In this document: positions 1 through 8,026 of the stretch, piece after piece
Layout: the number at the start of each line of letters is the position of its first letter
Numbering within the stretch: position 1 is the first letter of the stretch
Source: Brucella grignonensis
GTDB lineage: Bacteria; Pseudomonadota; Alphaproteobacteria; Rhizobiales; Rhizobiaceae
DNA: 64,000 nucleotides
Direction of reading: 5' to 3'
NCBI RefSeq assembly: GCF_002252505.1
Contig: NZ_NNRL01000164.1
Coordinates: forward strand, 1-64,000
Notes under the pieces: model-generated
What the model was told of the DNA's origin: nothing
The model's input: the letters and a program-made list of their open reading frames with translations, nothing else
The model's database searches: none
Program-made: the position numbers and the translations under genes

Positions 1-181
1 CGCTTAGCTCGCTTACGAAGACGCAAAGACCTTTGCAGCTACTGCAAACGTAGCTTACCAGCTGGTTCCAGGCTTCACCATCACTCCAGAAGTTTCGTAC
101 ACCAAGTGGGACGACAGCCGTTCCGAACTTAAGGGTGACGATGCTTGGCAGGGTATGGTTCGCTTCCAGCGTTCGTTCTAA
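1..181 (+). CDS. Porin, Omp2a/Omp2b type, C-terminal fragment (left edge of window)
   Basis: The reading frame ending at the TAA at 179-181 encodes a porin C terminus. It contains the stretch [20 protein letters not shown] and ends in QRSF with a terminal Phe, as expected for a trimeric outer-membrane beta-barrel exported through the Bam machinery. The wording matches the Brucella Omp2 porins as I remember them. Only about 57 codons lie in the window. In this frame codon 2 (positions 5-7) is TAG, so the visible part is not open to the left edge. That could be a real pseudogene or an assembly artefact at a contig end, because omp2a and omp2b are near-identical neighbours that often break assemblies. 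An intrinsic terminator follows directly. Confidence 0.8.
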
Positions 182-202
182 TCCTTACGGATTGGTTACA
201 GG

Positions 203-232
203 AAACCCGGCAGCATCGCTGCCGGGTTTTTT
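203..232 (+). terminator. Rho-independent terminator of the porin gene
   Basis: A 9-bp GC-rich stem (206-214 with 218-226) encloses a 3-nt loop and is followed by six T residues (227-232), starting 22 bp after the porin stop codon. Confidence 0.9.
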
Positions 233-280
233 GTTGTCTGCAATTCTTAGAATGGTTCCGGTTGAAACCGAATCTTTAAA

Positions 281-350
281 ACCGCTCTAATTATTTGTTT
301 TTACTTATTATCCTACGCAAAGCCGGTTTCCACTTTTGCGGGAAATGCTC
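281..350 (-). repeat. Intergenic palindromic repeat, copy 1
   Basis: On the minus strand it reads GAGCATTTCC, then GCAAAAGTGGAAACCGG, an ACAAAT segment and TTAGAGCGG. The same module order recurs about a dozen times in this window, always between genes. Members of the family have been described in Brucella and rhizobia, but I cannot assign a subfamily by eye. Confidence 0.75.
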
Positions 351-441
351 AAAATTCAGCATAAGTCTTGCATTTTGAGGCGTGGCGGTTTCTCTGGTGA
401 CGTCGATAAAGACGGACCTGTGTAGTTGGAGAAGCGTGCAT

Positions 442-1077
442 ATGTTGAAGTGGTTCTGGCCGGGCGTGACATGGACTGCGGCGCTAACGTCCTTGGCACT
501 GTGGTTTGGTGCTGACCGGATTGAAACCGACCTAGCTGAACGAATGGGGCAAGCGCTCACGCCTTATGCCTGGACCGGCTTTGATATCGATGGCCGTGAT
601 GTGACCTTAAAAGGTATGGCTCCGGACCCTGAATCGCAAAAGGCCGCAGTTAAGGCTGTGCAGCAGGTCCGCGGCGTTGGCGATCTTTCCGATCTGACAA
701 CTGTTCTTCAGGAAGCAAGCCCATATGTTTTCAAACTGACCAAAAGCGGGGAGGGGATCGTTCTTTCGGGGTTCATTCCCGACAATGCGATGCGCGATTC
801 GATCATGAGTGCAGCTGAATCCGCCGGGCAAGGCGGATTGGTCGATGACGAAATGGCGCTTGCACGTGGCGCGCAGCCGGAATTCGAGGAACGCGTTTAT
901 TTTACGATTGATCTCGCCAGGAAATTTTCTGAGGCGAAGATCGAAATCTCGGACGCGACAGTTTCAGTTAAAGGCGCAGCACTCGACGGTACGACTTATA
1001 GTGAGTTGTCATCTGTTCTGAATGCGCCTCTACCCTATGGGCTGCAATTATTAAGCTCTGATATTACAAAGCCCTGA
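442..1077 (+). CDS. BON-domain envelope protein
   Basis: The protein has 211 aa. The start at 442 was chosen because a GGAG lies about 12 nt upstream, and because it gives MLKWFW followed at once by a hydrophobic signal or anchor segment (roughly residues 5-22). Codons upstream of 442 lack these features. Residues about 45-85 (DIDGRDVTLKGMAPDPES, then a VRGVGDL motif) resemble a BON domain, a fold linked to phospholipid or membrane attachment in periplasmic proteins. The second half repeats a similar pattern weakly. In many rhizobial relatives BON modules sit next to an OmpA domain, but none is present here. It is probably periplasmic and membrane-anchored; its substrate or partner is unknown. 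It lies between the porin and two further small membrane-anchored proteins. Confidence 0.7.
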   Translation: MLKWFWPGVTWTAALTSLALWFGADRIETDLAERMGQALTPYAWTGFDIDGRDVTLKGMAPDPESQKAAVKAVQQVRGVGDLSDLTTVLQEASPYVFKLTKSGEGIVLSGFIPDNAMRDSIMSAAESAGQGGLVDDEMALARGAQPEFEERVYFTIDLARKFSEAKIEISDATVSVKGAALDGTTYSELSSVLNAPLPYGLQLLSSDITKP

Positions 1078-1205
1078 TATCATTTGGCCGCTAAGTGATC
1101 TCATCCCCTGTTTCTTCTCTTTACCCGATTGACACCGGGCGCTTCGCTGCCTTTCCTGTATATATATTGACAGGTGCTTCGGATCGAACGGCAGGCGGAT
1201 TCCAT

Positions 1206-1295
1206 ATGCTTTATCTTGCGGAGATGTTTTGGCCAGTTCTTCTGCTTTCGGCGGTGATTGGTGTCGCTGTGGGTTGGCTGACCGCTGCGAAATGA
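1206..1295 (+). CDS. Small single-pass membrane peptide, 29 aa
   Basis: This short ORF starts with ATG and has a GGCGGA-like ribosome site about 6 nt upstream. It encodes MLYLAEMFWPVLLLSAVIG and a further ten residues ending in TAAK. Nearly the whole peptide is one hydrophobic helix with a GxxxG-like VGVAVGW face and a basic C terminus, typical of small inner-membrane proteins. It lies between the BON protein and another protein with an N-terminal anchor, on the same strand. A chance ORF of this size is possible, so the call rests on the ribosome site, composition and position only. Confidence 0.4.
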   Translation: MLYLAEMFWPVLLLSAVIGVAVGWLTAAK

Positions 1296-1415
1296 ACGTG
1301 CCTGGATGGTTTTCTGGCAGTCCTCGGGCAGGCTTGCCAATATATGCGGGGTTTTTGATTTGCCGCGGTGGCCATCGTGGCCGCGCGCAAGTGCGTAGAG
1401 TATGAGGGAACCTAC

Positions 1416-2078
1416 ATGCCGATGTTGATCATTCAACTGGCGATTCTTATTGCCGTTGCTTTTGTAATTGGCTGCGTTTTGGGACGCCTCATCAGAGGCA
1501 AAAAAGCCGCAGGCAGGGATGAGGAAAACACGATTATCGCGGCGGCGCTCTCAAAGCCTGCGGTCGACGAAAAACCTGAACTGATCACGCCGACCAAAGC
1601 AATCGTGGTGGAAGAGCCTTTGAAAGATAAGGTCAATGAGGTGGCGGAAAAGGTCGAAGAGCCTTTGCCGCAGGCAGCAACAGATGAACTCGAATCCGGT
1701 CCAGAATCTGTAGAAGAGCCTTCAGTCGAGGAGCCGGTCTCGGATGTCCAGGATACTGATCGCCCAGAGCTACTTGATGCACCTTTGCGCGGGAAGCCGG
1801 ACGATCTGACTGCAATCAGCGGTATTGGCAAGGCAGTAGAAGGAATGCTGCAAAAGCTCGGCGTATTCCATTACGCGCAGATTGCGCAATGGAATACGGA
1901 CGAATCTGCATGGATTGAACGCCATATCGGATTTACTGGACGTGTTACCCGCGAAAACTGGACTGCTCAGGCCAGTAAACTGGCAGAGGCCACACAGCGC
2001 TCGGCGTCCAAGAAGAGCCCAAAACCAAAGAAGGCTGCTCCGAAGTCCAAGGCTTCAACTCGAACCAAGAAAACGTAG
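1416..2078 (+). CDS. Membrane-anchored protein with helix-hairpin-helix-like C-terminal domain
   Basis: The protein has 220 aa from the ATG at 1416, which has a GAGGGA ribosome site 7 nt upstream. The in-frame codon at 1368 lacks one. Residues 3-23 form a transmembrane helix followed by a basic RLIRGKK stop-transfer. Residues 25-120 are an acidic linker rich in Glu and Pro with repeated VEEP motifs. Residues about 130-200 (DDLTAISGIGKAVEGMLQKLG, then FHYAQIAQW) match the helix-hairpin-helix-like domain called DUF4332 or 'flap-endonuclease-like', which is also found at the C terminus of rhizobial NuoE. The tail is a Lys/Ala-rich repeat. DNA binding is possible but not shown; no nuclease catalytic residues are visible. 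Confidence 0.7.
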   Translation: MPMLIIQLAILIAVAFVIGCVLGRLIRGKKAAGRDEENTIIAAALSKPAVDEKPELITPTKAIVVEEPLKDKVNEVAEKVEEPLPQAATDELESGPESVEEPSVEEPVSDVQDTDRPELLDAPLRGKPDDLTAISGIGKAVEGMLQKLGVFHYAQIAQWNTDESAWIERHIGFTGRVTRENWTAQASKLAEATQRSASKKSPKPKKAAPKSKASTRTKKT

Positions 2079-2120
2079 GCTCAAAGCGTGCCAAGTGAAT
2101 AGCGTAAAACGCGGCACGCT

Positions 2121-4271
2121 TTAACGTCGGCCATAGATCAGGTCGGTGCGTATATCCGCACTGCCGGTGAGGCGCGCTTTATAAACCTCGTAGTTTTCCA
2201 TCACACGCTGTACGTAGTTCCGGGTTTCGGAAAAAGGAATGCGCTCAATCCAGTCGACAACCTCTTCGATTGGCTTGCCACGCGGATCACCGTATTTTTC
2301 CACCCACTCGGATGCACGGCGCGGACCGGCATTATATCCGGCAAAGGTCAGCACGTAAGATCCGTTGAATCGGTCGAGCTGTTCGCCAAGAAAATGCGCG
2401 CCAAGCGTCGCATTATAGGCTGCATCGGTTGTGAGTTTCGGAGCAGAAAACGCCATTCCATTGCGCGTTGCGACACTCTTTGCGGTGGCTGGCATTAACT
2501 GTAACAGCCCGCGCGCGCCAGCTTTTGACACCGCACCAACGTTGAACTCACTTTCCTGACGAGCGATCGCGTAGGCAAGCGCTTTGCCGGAGCCACTGAT
2601 ATTCGCATGGGCCGGAATGGCGCCAATCGGGTGGGACAATGCTCCGACGTCCAGTCCACGGAACGCAGCGGTCTTGCCGACGCGGAGGGCGAGATAATGG
2701 CTTTCGTTCTTCTCCGCCATTACAGCGAGAAGCGCCAGTTCTCCAACGCTGCTGAGTTCCTGCGATAGCTGCGTGTAGAGAGCGGTTGCGCGGTTGCCAT
2801 AGCCGATCTGTTCAAGGCGCTTGATGGCTTGTACTGCGGGACGGCCAGAAAAACGCACGCGTTCTGCATCGGATGGTCTTGGATAGGTGAGCTCGGGCGC
2901 TTTTTCGCTGAGCTTGGCTGCGGCCAGCTGCCCATAAAATGTTGTGCCGAAATGCGCGGAGCGGCGATAATAGCCGTTAGCATCGCCGCCAGCACCGGCT
3001 TCTGCGGCACGGCCCAGCCAATAATAAGCGCGGGACGCGGAAATCGGACGAGATGAAATCTCGGCGATCTTCGCAAAATGCGGTGCTGCAAGCTTTGGTT
3101 GCTTCAAAGCGCGCAAAGCATACCAACCAGCATGGAATTCCGCTTCTGCGGCCATTGTTGGTGATTCTGCGGCATGTGCTGCGACTAGCCTATAGGCGAG
3201 TTGTGGTTTGTTGGTATCTAGAAGCTCGCGCGACAGGATACGGCGTTCCACCCACCATGCGTCCGGATCAACTAGCGACGCGGCGTCTTTCGGCGCTTTC
3301 AGCATCAAATCTGTTGCTTCGCTCATACGGTCGGCACGGCGCAGAAAGCGTATCTGCAGGAACATATAAGCAGGGTTCGCGTGCCATGAGCGATCCACAT
3401 CGGCGATGGATTTGGCCGTGTTTGGCGACTTCTGTGCCAATGCTGCATAAGCATTATAAAGTGACTGGGCCTGCGCCGGGCCCGCCAGAAGTTTAGCCGA
3501 TTGCATGCGGTCATTGTAAAGTGAGCGCAGAAGGCGACGTTGATGATCGTCGCGTGTAAGAACGCTTGCGAATTCTTTCAGAACTTTCGCTTCATCGTCT
3601 GCCGAAAGGCGTTCCGTCGCCCACCAGGGCGCGAGAAGCTGATGCGCTTTTGTGTTGTTTCCGGTGGCCACATATGCGCGGGCAAGGGCGATCATGCCCT
3701 CAGTTGTCTGCGGGCGTGTTGTTCCGAATGTGGCAATAACGGTTGTTGCCGGTGCATTTTCCTTGAAAAGTGCACGTTCCGAATTGCGGCGCAGCGCCGC
3801 CATGCCGGGCCAGCCCGGCAGTTCAGAGGCAGCCATTGCAATTTCAGCGCTCGGCACGCCATCCATTCCGGATGTCGCTATCGACCAGGTCAATATTTGG
3901 CGGTCAAGCGAGCCTTTCGTCATTCCGTTACGATAGGCAATTGCGCCGACGATATCGCGGGAATAGAGCGCATCTAGTCCGCTCTTTAATGTGCCGCTGA
4001 TTGCGGCAGGGTTCTCGACACGACTGAAGGAAGACGTGATAACCGGGTCGGGGGTGACAGGACGTGCTTTGGGCGTAACCAGATTGATTGGCGATTCATG
4101 TGTGGTAGCAGGCGCGAATGGGCGCGCCAGCGGTGTAGGAACATCCGATGGCAAAGATGACTGGGCATAAGCAGCACCCATCTGTCCCGCAAGAAGCGAA
4201 GCAGCAATAATCAGTCCACTCGAAAAGCGCGCTCTTTGCTTTAATGGCATATCTATATTTTTCTTACACAT
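2121..4271 (-). CDS. slt: Soluble lytic murein transglycosylase (Slt family)
   Basis: The protein has 716 aa. It cleaves the MurNAc-GlcNAc bond of peptidoglycan, forming 1,6-anhydro-MurNAc in the periplasm. A signal peptide occupies roughly residues 8-37 (ends GQMGAAYAQ). A long superhelical TPR-like region rich in Ala and Leu covers about 80-530. The SLT catalytic domain begins near 560 with ARQESEFN, where Glu573 is the expected catalytic acid, followed by GARGLLQLMPATAK and later YVLTFAGYNAGP. Length and order fit the Slt70 class. Two starts are possible (4271 and the Met seven codons later at 4250); neither has a strong ribosome site. It is the only minus-strand gene in its neighbourhood, and its 5' end faces dapA across a 392-bp gap. 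Confidence 0.9.
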   Translation of the reverse strand: MCKKNIDMPLKQRARFSSGLIIAASLLAGQMGAAYAQSSLPSDVPTPLARPFAPATTHESPINLVTPKARPVTPDPVITSSFSRVENPAAISGTLKSGLDALYSRDIVGAIAYRNGMTKGSLDRQILTWSIATSGMDGVPSAEIAMAASELPGWPGMAALRRNSERALFKENAPATTVIATFGTTRPQTTEGMIALARAYVATGNNTKAHQLLAPWWATERLSADDEAKVLKEFASVLTRDDHQRRLLRSLYNDRMQSAKLLAGPAQAQSLYNAYAALAQKSPNTAKSIADVDRSWHANPAYMFLQIRFLRRADRMSEATDLMLKAPKDAASLVDPDAWWVERRILSRELLDTNKPQLAYRLVAAHAAESPTMAAEAEFHAGWYALRALKQPKLAAPHFAKIAEISSRPISASRAYYWLGRAAEAGAGGDANGYYRRSAHFGTTFYGQLAAAKLSEKAPELTYPRPSDAERVRFSGRPAVQAIKRLEQIGYGNRATALYTQLSQELSSVGELALLAVMAEKNESHYLALRVGKTAAFRGLDVGALSHPIGAIPAHANISGSGKALAYAIARQESEFNVGAVSKAGARGLLQLMPATAKSVATRNGMAFSAPKLTTDAAYNATLGAHFLGEQLDRFNGSYVLTFAGYNAGPRRASEWVEKYGDPRGKPIEEVVDWIERIPFSETRNYVQRVMENYEVYKARLTGSADIRTDLIYGRR

Positions 4272-4663
4272 GATCTAACGAGAATAGAGTGCCTGATTGT
4301 GGGCAGAATATTGTTCAAATCGGGCTTTTCTAAGCCTGATAGATAGGGCGATTGTCCCGTATTAAGACTATGATGCCAATGCATGAAGCATTGGTTAATA
4401 AATGGTTATGTTTTTCTATTCGAACATTCGTCAAAAAACTCCACGCTCGTCGGGCAGCTGTTGCGCGATCAGGTTGCGTGGGTCGGACTAAAAAAGCGAA
4501 GGAATTTTTGCAAAACTGTCATCTGGAAGCTGATTTGGGCTAGCTCCCCGCTTGCCGGATTTGCACTGCGAGACTATGGTGCATCGCCTCGCAGCTATTC
4601 TGGCACAATCAAAAGCCAGCATGGTATTGCTAGGTACCGTCTCTATTTCTCAGGAGTTCACTG
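4272..4663. other. Divergent intergenic region between slt and dapA; no gene seen
   Basis: Two overlapping frames of 63-93 codons run through this stretch. They have no ribosome site, no recognisable sequence and atypical codon use, so I do not call them. The region must carry the promoters of both flanking genes. Confidence 0.5.
4552..4580 (+). promoter_or_regulatory. Candidate sigma-70 promoter for dapA
   Basis: TTGCCG and TATGGT are separated by exactly 17 bp, and the downstream hexamer ends 83 bp before the dapA start codon. Each hexamer matches the consensus at four positions. This is inference from spacing and sequence only. Confidence 0.4.
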
Positions 4664-5545
4664 ATGCTGAAAGGCTCGATTACTGCACTTGTCACGCCAT
4701 TCGATAGTGAAGGAGCGTTCGACGAGAAAGCCTTTCGTGCTTTTGTGAACTGGCAGATCGAAGAGGGCACCAAAGGGCTCGTACCCGTTGGCACAACAGG
4801 CGAAACACCGACCTTGTCCCATGATGAGCACAAGCGTGTTATCGAGGTCTGCATCGAAGTAGCTGCAGGTCGCGTGCCGGTGATTGCGGGTGCTGGTTCC
4901 AACAATACGGTTGAGGCGATCGATTTCGCACAGCACGCCGAAAAGGCCGGTGCTGATGCCGTTCTTGTCGTCACGCCTTACTATAACAAGCCGAACCAGC
5001 GCGGTCTTTACGAGCATTTCTCGCGCGTTGCACGTTCGATCTCGATCCCGCTGATTATCTATAACATTCCGGGCCGCTCGGTCATCGATATGACTCCCGA
5101 AACCATGGGTATGCTTGTGCGTGATCATAAGAACATTGTTGGTGTGAAAGACGCGACCGGCAAGATCGAACGTGTTTCCGAACAGCGCGCTACGTGCGGC
5201 AAGGATTTCATCCAGCTTTCCGGCGAAGATGCAACGGCTCTCGGCTTCAATGCACATGGCGGCCTTGGTTGCATTTCGGTGACGTCCAATATTGCTCCGC
5301 GTCTCTGCGCGGAATTCCAGGATGCCTGTCAGGCCGGTGATTATGCCAGAGCGCTGGAACTTCAGGATCGCCTGATGCCGTTGCATAAGGCACTCTTCAT
5401 CGAGCCAAACCCTTCGGGTCCGAAATATGCTCTGTCACGCCTTGGTCGCGTTGAAAATGTTCTTCGTTCGCCAATGGTTGCGGTTGAAGGGGCGACGGCC
5501 GAGAAGATTGATCAGGCCATGAAGCACGCCGGCCTTGTTAACTAA
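4664..5545 (+). CDS. dapA: 4-hydroxy-tetrahydrodipicolinate synthase
   Basis: The protein has 293 aa and condenses pyruvate with aspartate semialdehyde, the first committed step of lysine and meso-diaminopimelate synthesis. It is a TIM barrel of standard length. GTTGE at 43-47 supplies the catalytic threonines, Tyr133 and Arg138 lie in IIYNIPGRS, and the Schiff-base lysine is Lys162 in VGVKDATG, all as in the E. coli enzyme. The start has a CAGGAG site at 8 nt. A strong terminator follows, so dapA is probably monocistronic. Product feeds peptidoglycan cross-links, the substrate polymer of the neighbouring transglycosylase. Confidence 0.98.
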   Translation: MLKGSITALVTPFDSEGAFDEKAFRAFVNWQIEEGTKGLVPVGTTGETPTLSHDEHKRVIEVCIEVAAGRVPVIAGAGSNNTVEAIDFAQHAEKAGADAVLVVTPYYNKPNQRGLYEHFSRVARSISIPLIIYNIPGRSVIDMTPETMGMLVRDHKNIVGVKDATGKIERVSEQRATCGKDFIQLSGEDATALGFNAHGGLGCISVTSNIAPRLCAEFQDACQAGDYARALELQDRLMPLHKALFIEPNPSGPKYALSRLGRVENVLRSPMVAVEGATAEKIDQAMKHAGLVN

Positions 5546-5577
5546 GGCTGCTAATCTTGTCTGGTTGAATGATTTTT

Positions 5578-5604
5578 ACGCTCTCGCGCATGCGAGAGCG
5601 TTTT
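5578..5604 (+). terminator. Rho-independent terminator after dapA
   Basis: A perfect 10-bp stem, ACGCTCTCGC at 5578-5587 with its complement at 5592-5601, has a GCAT loop and is followed by TTTT. Confidence 0.85.
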
Positions 5605-5637
5605 CATTTCCGGCAATGAGCATTATATGGTGCCATT

Positions 5638-6114
5638 ATGAATAAGCCGAAAAACGCTCCTGCCCGCAAAATGGTCGCTGAAAACCGTAAAGCGCGCTAC
5701 AATTTCGAGATCACCGATACGCTCGAAGCTGGTCTGGTTCTGACCGGCACAGAGGTTAAATCCTTGCGCGCCAATCAGGCCAATATTGCTGAAAGCTATG
5801 CGAGCTTTGAGAATGGCGAGTTCTGGCTGATCAATTCCTATATTCCGGAATATACGCAGGGCAATCGTTTTAATCATGAGCCGCGCCGTCTCCGTAAGCT
5901 GTTGATCAGCCGTCGCGAAATGTCACGAATTTTCAACTCGGTTTCACGCGAAGGCATGACCGTCGTTCCGTTGAAGCTATATTTCAATGATCGTGGTCGG
6001 GCGAAGCTGGAAATCGGTGTGGCGCGCGGTAAAAAAAATCACGATAAACGTGAAACTGAGAAGCAGCGCGACTGGAATCGCGAGAAATCGCGCCTGTTGC
6101 GCGATCGCGGCTAG
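5638..6114 (+). CDS. smpB: SsrA-binding protein
   Basis: The protein has 158 aa and binds tmRNA to rescue stalled ribosomes during trans-translation. It has the family landmarks: [11 protein letters not shown] near the N terminus, [15 protein letters not shown] with GTE.KSLR around residues 37-50, and the basic C-terminal tail [18 protein letters not shown] that enters the ribosomal mRNA channel. Length is normal. The start ATG lies 33 bp after the dapA terminator. The stop codon TAG is also the first three bases of an inserted palindromic repeat (TAGAGC...). The tmRNA gene itself is not in the window. Confidence 0.98.
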   Translation: MNKPKNAPARKMVAENRKARYNFEITDTLEAGLVLTGTEVKSLRANQANIAESYASFENGEFWLINSYIPEYTQGNRFNHEPRRLRKLLISRREMSRIFNSVSREGMTVVPLKLYFNDRGRAKLEIGVARGKKNHDKRETEKQRDWNREKSRLLRDRG

Positions 6115-6207
6115 AGCATAATCCGACCGAAGTGAAACGAGGATCGATAAGATTATGCTTAAAATAGAAGAAGTTAGAGCGTCGATCTGATCCAATCAGA
6201 TCGACGT
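6112..6207 (+). repeat. Intergenic palindromic repeat, copy 2 (with hairpin module)
   Basis: It begins TAGAGCATAATC. The usual stem arm GCATTTCC/GGAAATGC is replaced on both sides (GCATAATC and GATTATGC), so pairing is kept by compensatory change. A second module, GTCGATCTGATC...CAGATCGAC (about 6180-6206), forms its own hairpin. Confidence 0.75.
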
Positions 6208-6238
6208 TTTAAGGCCGATACATTGCCGCAACAAAAAT

Positions 6239-6262
6239 GAGCGCCGGAAGGCGCTCTTTTTA
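6239..6262. terminator. Bidirectional terminator between smpB and the NYN gene
   Basis: A 7-bp stem GAGCGCC/GGCGCTC with a GGAA loop has T runs on the plus strand (6257-6261) and, on the minus strand, ATTTTTG after the stem. This suits the convergent genes on either side. Confidence 0.8.
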
Positions 6263-6330
6263 ATAGATGATGCTGGCCGATTCTTGAGGTTCGAAATCAT
6301 AACCCCACGCGAACCGGACAATTGGTGATA

Positions 6331-6912
6331 TCAATAATCGTCGTCGAGTTCGTCGTCTTGACGACGCTGTTGCTGTGGACGTTCGGAAGGGTCGCGGCCA
6401 ATTTCGGCCTTCAGCGATACCAGATCGATGAAATGATCGGCCTGACGGCGCAATTCATCGGAAATCATTGCAGGCTGTGTCGTCAGAGTGGAAACGACAG
6501 AAACCTTGCGGCCTTTGCGCTGCAACGCTTCAGCAAGCGAACGGAAATCGCCGTCGCCCGAGAAAATCACAAAATGGTCGACAGTGTCGGTGAGTTGCAT
6601 GGCATCGACGGTAAGTTCGATATCCATATTGCCCTTCACCTTGCGGCGACCGGTCGAGTCGGTAAATTCCTTGGCTGCCTTGGTGACAACCTTGTAGCCG
6701 TTGTAATCGAGCCAATCGATAAGCGGACGGATCGACGAGTATTCCTGATCCTCAACCAGAGCCGTGTAATAATAGGCGCGCAGCAAATAACCGCGTTTCT
6801 GGAAGGCCTTCAAAAGTTTCCGGTAATCAATATCGAAACCGAGTGTCTTTGAAGCTGCATATAAATTCGCGCCGTCAATAAATAGCGCAATTTTTTCACG
6901 AGAATCGAACAT
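6331..6912 (-). CDS. NYN-domain (LabA/DUF88-type) putative ribonuclease
   Basis: The protein has 193 aa. The NYN domain is a PIN-like fold that cleaves RNA with a cluster of metal-binding aspartates. Visible candidates are Asp13 (ALFIDGANLY), Asp97 (KGNMDIEL) and Asp120/Asp122 (FSGDGDF). The domain ends near residue 165 and is followed by a low-complexity charged tail rich in Gln, Arg and Asp. The LabA branch is annotated in many alphaproteobacteria, with no settled substrate. It is convergent with smpB and lies upstream, on the opposite strand, of rpoZ and rsh. Confidence 0.88.
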   Translation of the reverse strand: MFDSREKIALFIDGANLYAASKTLGFDIDYRKLLKAFQKRGYLLRAYYYTALVEDQEYSSIRPLIDWLDYNGYKVVTKAAKEFTDSTGRRKVKGNMDIELTVDAMQLTDTVDHFVIFSGDGDFRSLAEALQRKGRKVSVVSTLTTQPAMISDELRRQADHFIDLVSLKAEIGRDPSERPQQQRRQDDELDDDY

Positions 6913-7309
6913 CGTGCAATATATCCACTCTGCGGCCGGTGGTGAGTGGGCCTGCGACCGCGTATTCAGATTTGTTTTTTAAACGGCGGGGGTATTCATT
7001 TTTACCAATGACGTTTATTGCGTTCTACGGAGATATTATAGAAAAACAAGCAACTCTTGGTTGTTATTTGATCACTCTTAATTACTTTTACGGGATATTT
7101 CGATATAGCAACCGATAATCGCTTGAAATCTATTGTTTCAATTTGATCCAGTCCGTGTATTTGTCAGACAGATTCATGAACAGTTATATGTTAGCCCAGT
7201 TTTTTGAGCCTTGTCGCTGGTGTTTTGCGCTTTTGCTTGTAATTTTGGCTCACAAGCGTTATGTGCAAGAAAAATTCCGTTAAAGTTTAAGAAATGAAAG
7301 GGACCGCCT
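6913..7309. other. Divergent intergenic region upstream of the NYN gene and rpoZ
   Basis: This is nearly 400 bp of AT-rich DNA with no ORF worth calling. It must hold promoters for both flanking genes. I found no convincing hexamer pair, no RNA fold I could defend and no member of the repeat family. Confidence 0.5.
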
Positions 7310-7714
7310 ATGGCCCGCGTCACCGTTGAGGACTGCGTAGATAAGGTCGAGAACCGTTTTGAACTGGTTCTGCTGGCCGGTCACCGTGCCCGCCAGATCT
7401 CTCAGGGCGCCCAGATCACGATCGACCGCGACAACGACAAAAACCCAGTTGTTGCCCTGCGCGAAATCGCTGACGAAACACTTTCGCCGGACGATCTGAA
7501 GGAAGACCTGATTCATTCACTGCAGAAGCACGTTGAAGTTGACGAACCGGAAGCCGCTGCTCCAGCCCAGATCACCGATGCTTCGGATGCGTTGGCTGAA
7601 GGCATTGCTGAAGCTGGCGAAGACGATGTCGTTTCTTTCGACCGTATGTCGGAAGAAGAACTGCTTGCCGGTATTGAAGGCCTCGTTGCGCCAGAAAAGA
7701 ACGACGACTTCTAA
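7310..7714 (+). CDS. rpoZ: RNA polymerase omega subunit
   Basis: The protein has 134 aa and assists assembly of RNA polymerase by holding the beta' subunit; in many bacteria it helps form a (p)ppGpp site. The conserved N-terminal half reads [20 protein letters not shown] and then [12 protein letters not shown] with the family's ALREIADET motif at about 50-58. The C-terminal 60 residues are an acidic extension typical of alphaproteobacteria. AAAGGGA precedes the start at 6-8 nt. It lies just upstream of rsh, the ppGpp enzyme, but a terminator separates them. Confidence 0.97.
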   Translation: MARVTVEDCVDKVENRFELVLLAGHRARQISQGAQITIDRDNDKNPVVALREIADETLSPDDLKEDLIHSLQKHVEVDEPEAAAPAQITDASDALAEGIAEAGEDDVVSFDRMSEEELLAGIEGLVAPEKNDDF

Positions 7715-7804
7715 TCGTTGCTCTGTTGTTCAGGTATTTCAGGCAAAAATCGGAACGAGTTTTGCACCGATAACGACTTGAAGATAAACAGGCCCTTGTT
7801 TTTG

Positions 7805-7841
7805 CGTGCGCTTCAGCTCCCAGGCTGTGGCGCACGTTTTT
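7805..7841 (+). terminator. Probable Rho-independent terminator after rpoZ
   Basis: CGTGCGC (7805-7811) pairs with GCGCACG (7830-7836) around an 18-nt loop that can also pair internally (AGC with GCT), followed by five T residues. It lies 90 bp after the rpoZ stop. The remaining 185 bp before rsh show no gene. Confidence 0.65.
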
Positions 7842-8026
7842 ATGTACATGGTGGCCAGAGATATCGTGATTGGCTGTCGGGTATTTGGCTTGCCGCTGAG
7901 GCGTTTGTGACTGAAATTAAGCCTGTTGGCAGAAAACAGGTTCGGAAACTCGCAAATTATTATATTTTTTAGCGATTTCCGGTCAAAATGGCCGCTGTGT
8001 ATGTGACTGGTAGGGAGTTTCTGTAG

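Noticed and set aside
4352-4664. Short plus-strand frames ahead of dapA
   Set aside because: No ribosome site, no motif, and one overlaps the dapA ribosome site and start.
7718-7972. 84-codon frame between rpoZ and rsh
   Set aside because: It runs through the rpoZ terminator hairpin and has no ribosome site.
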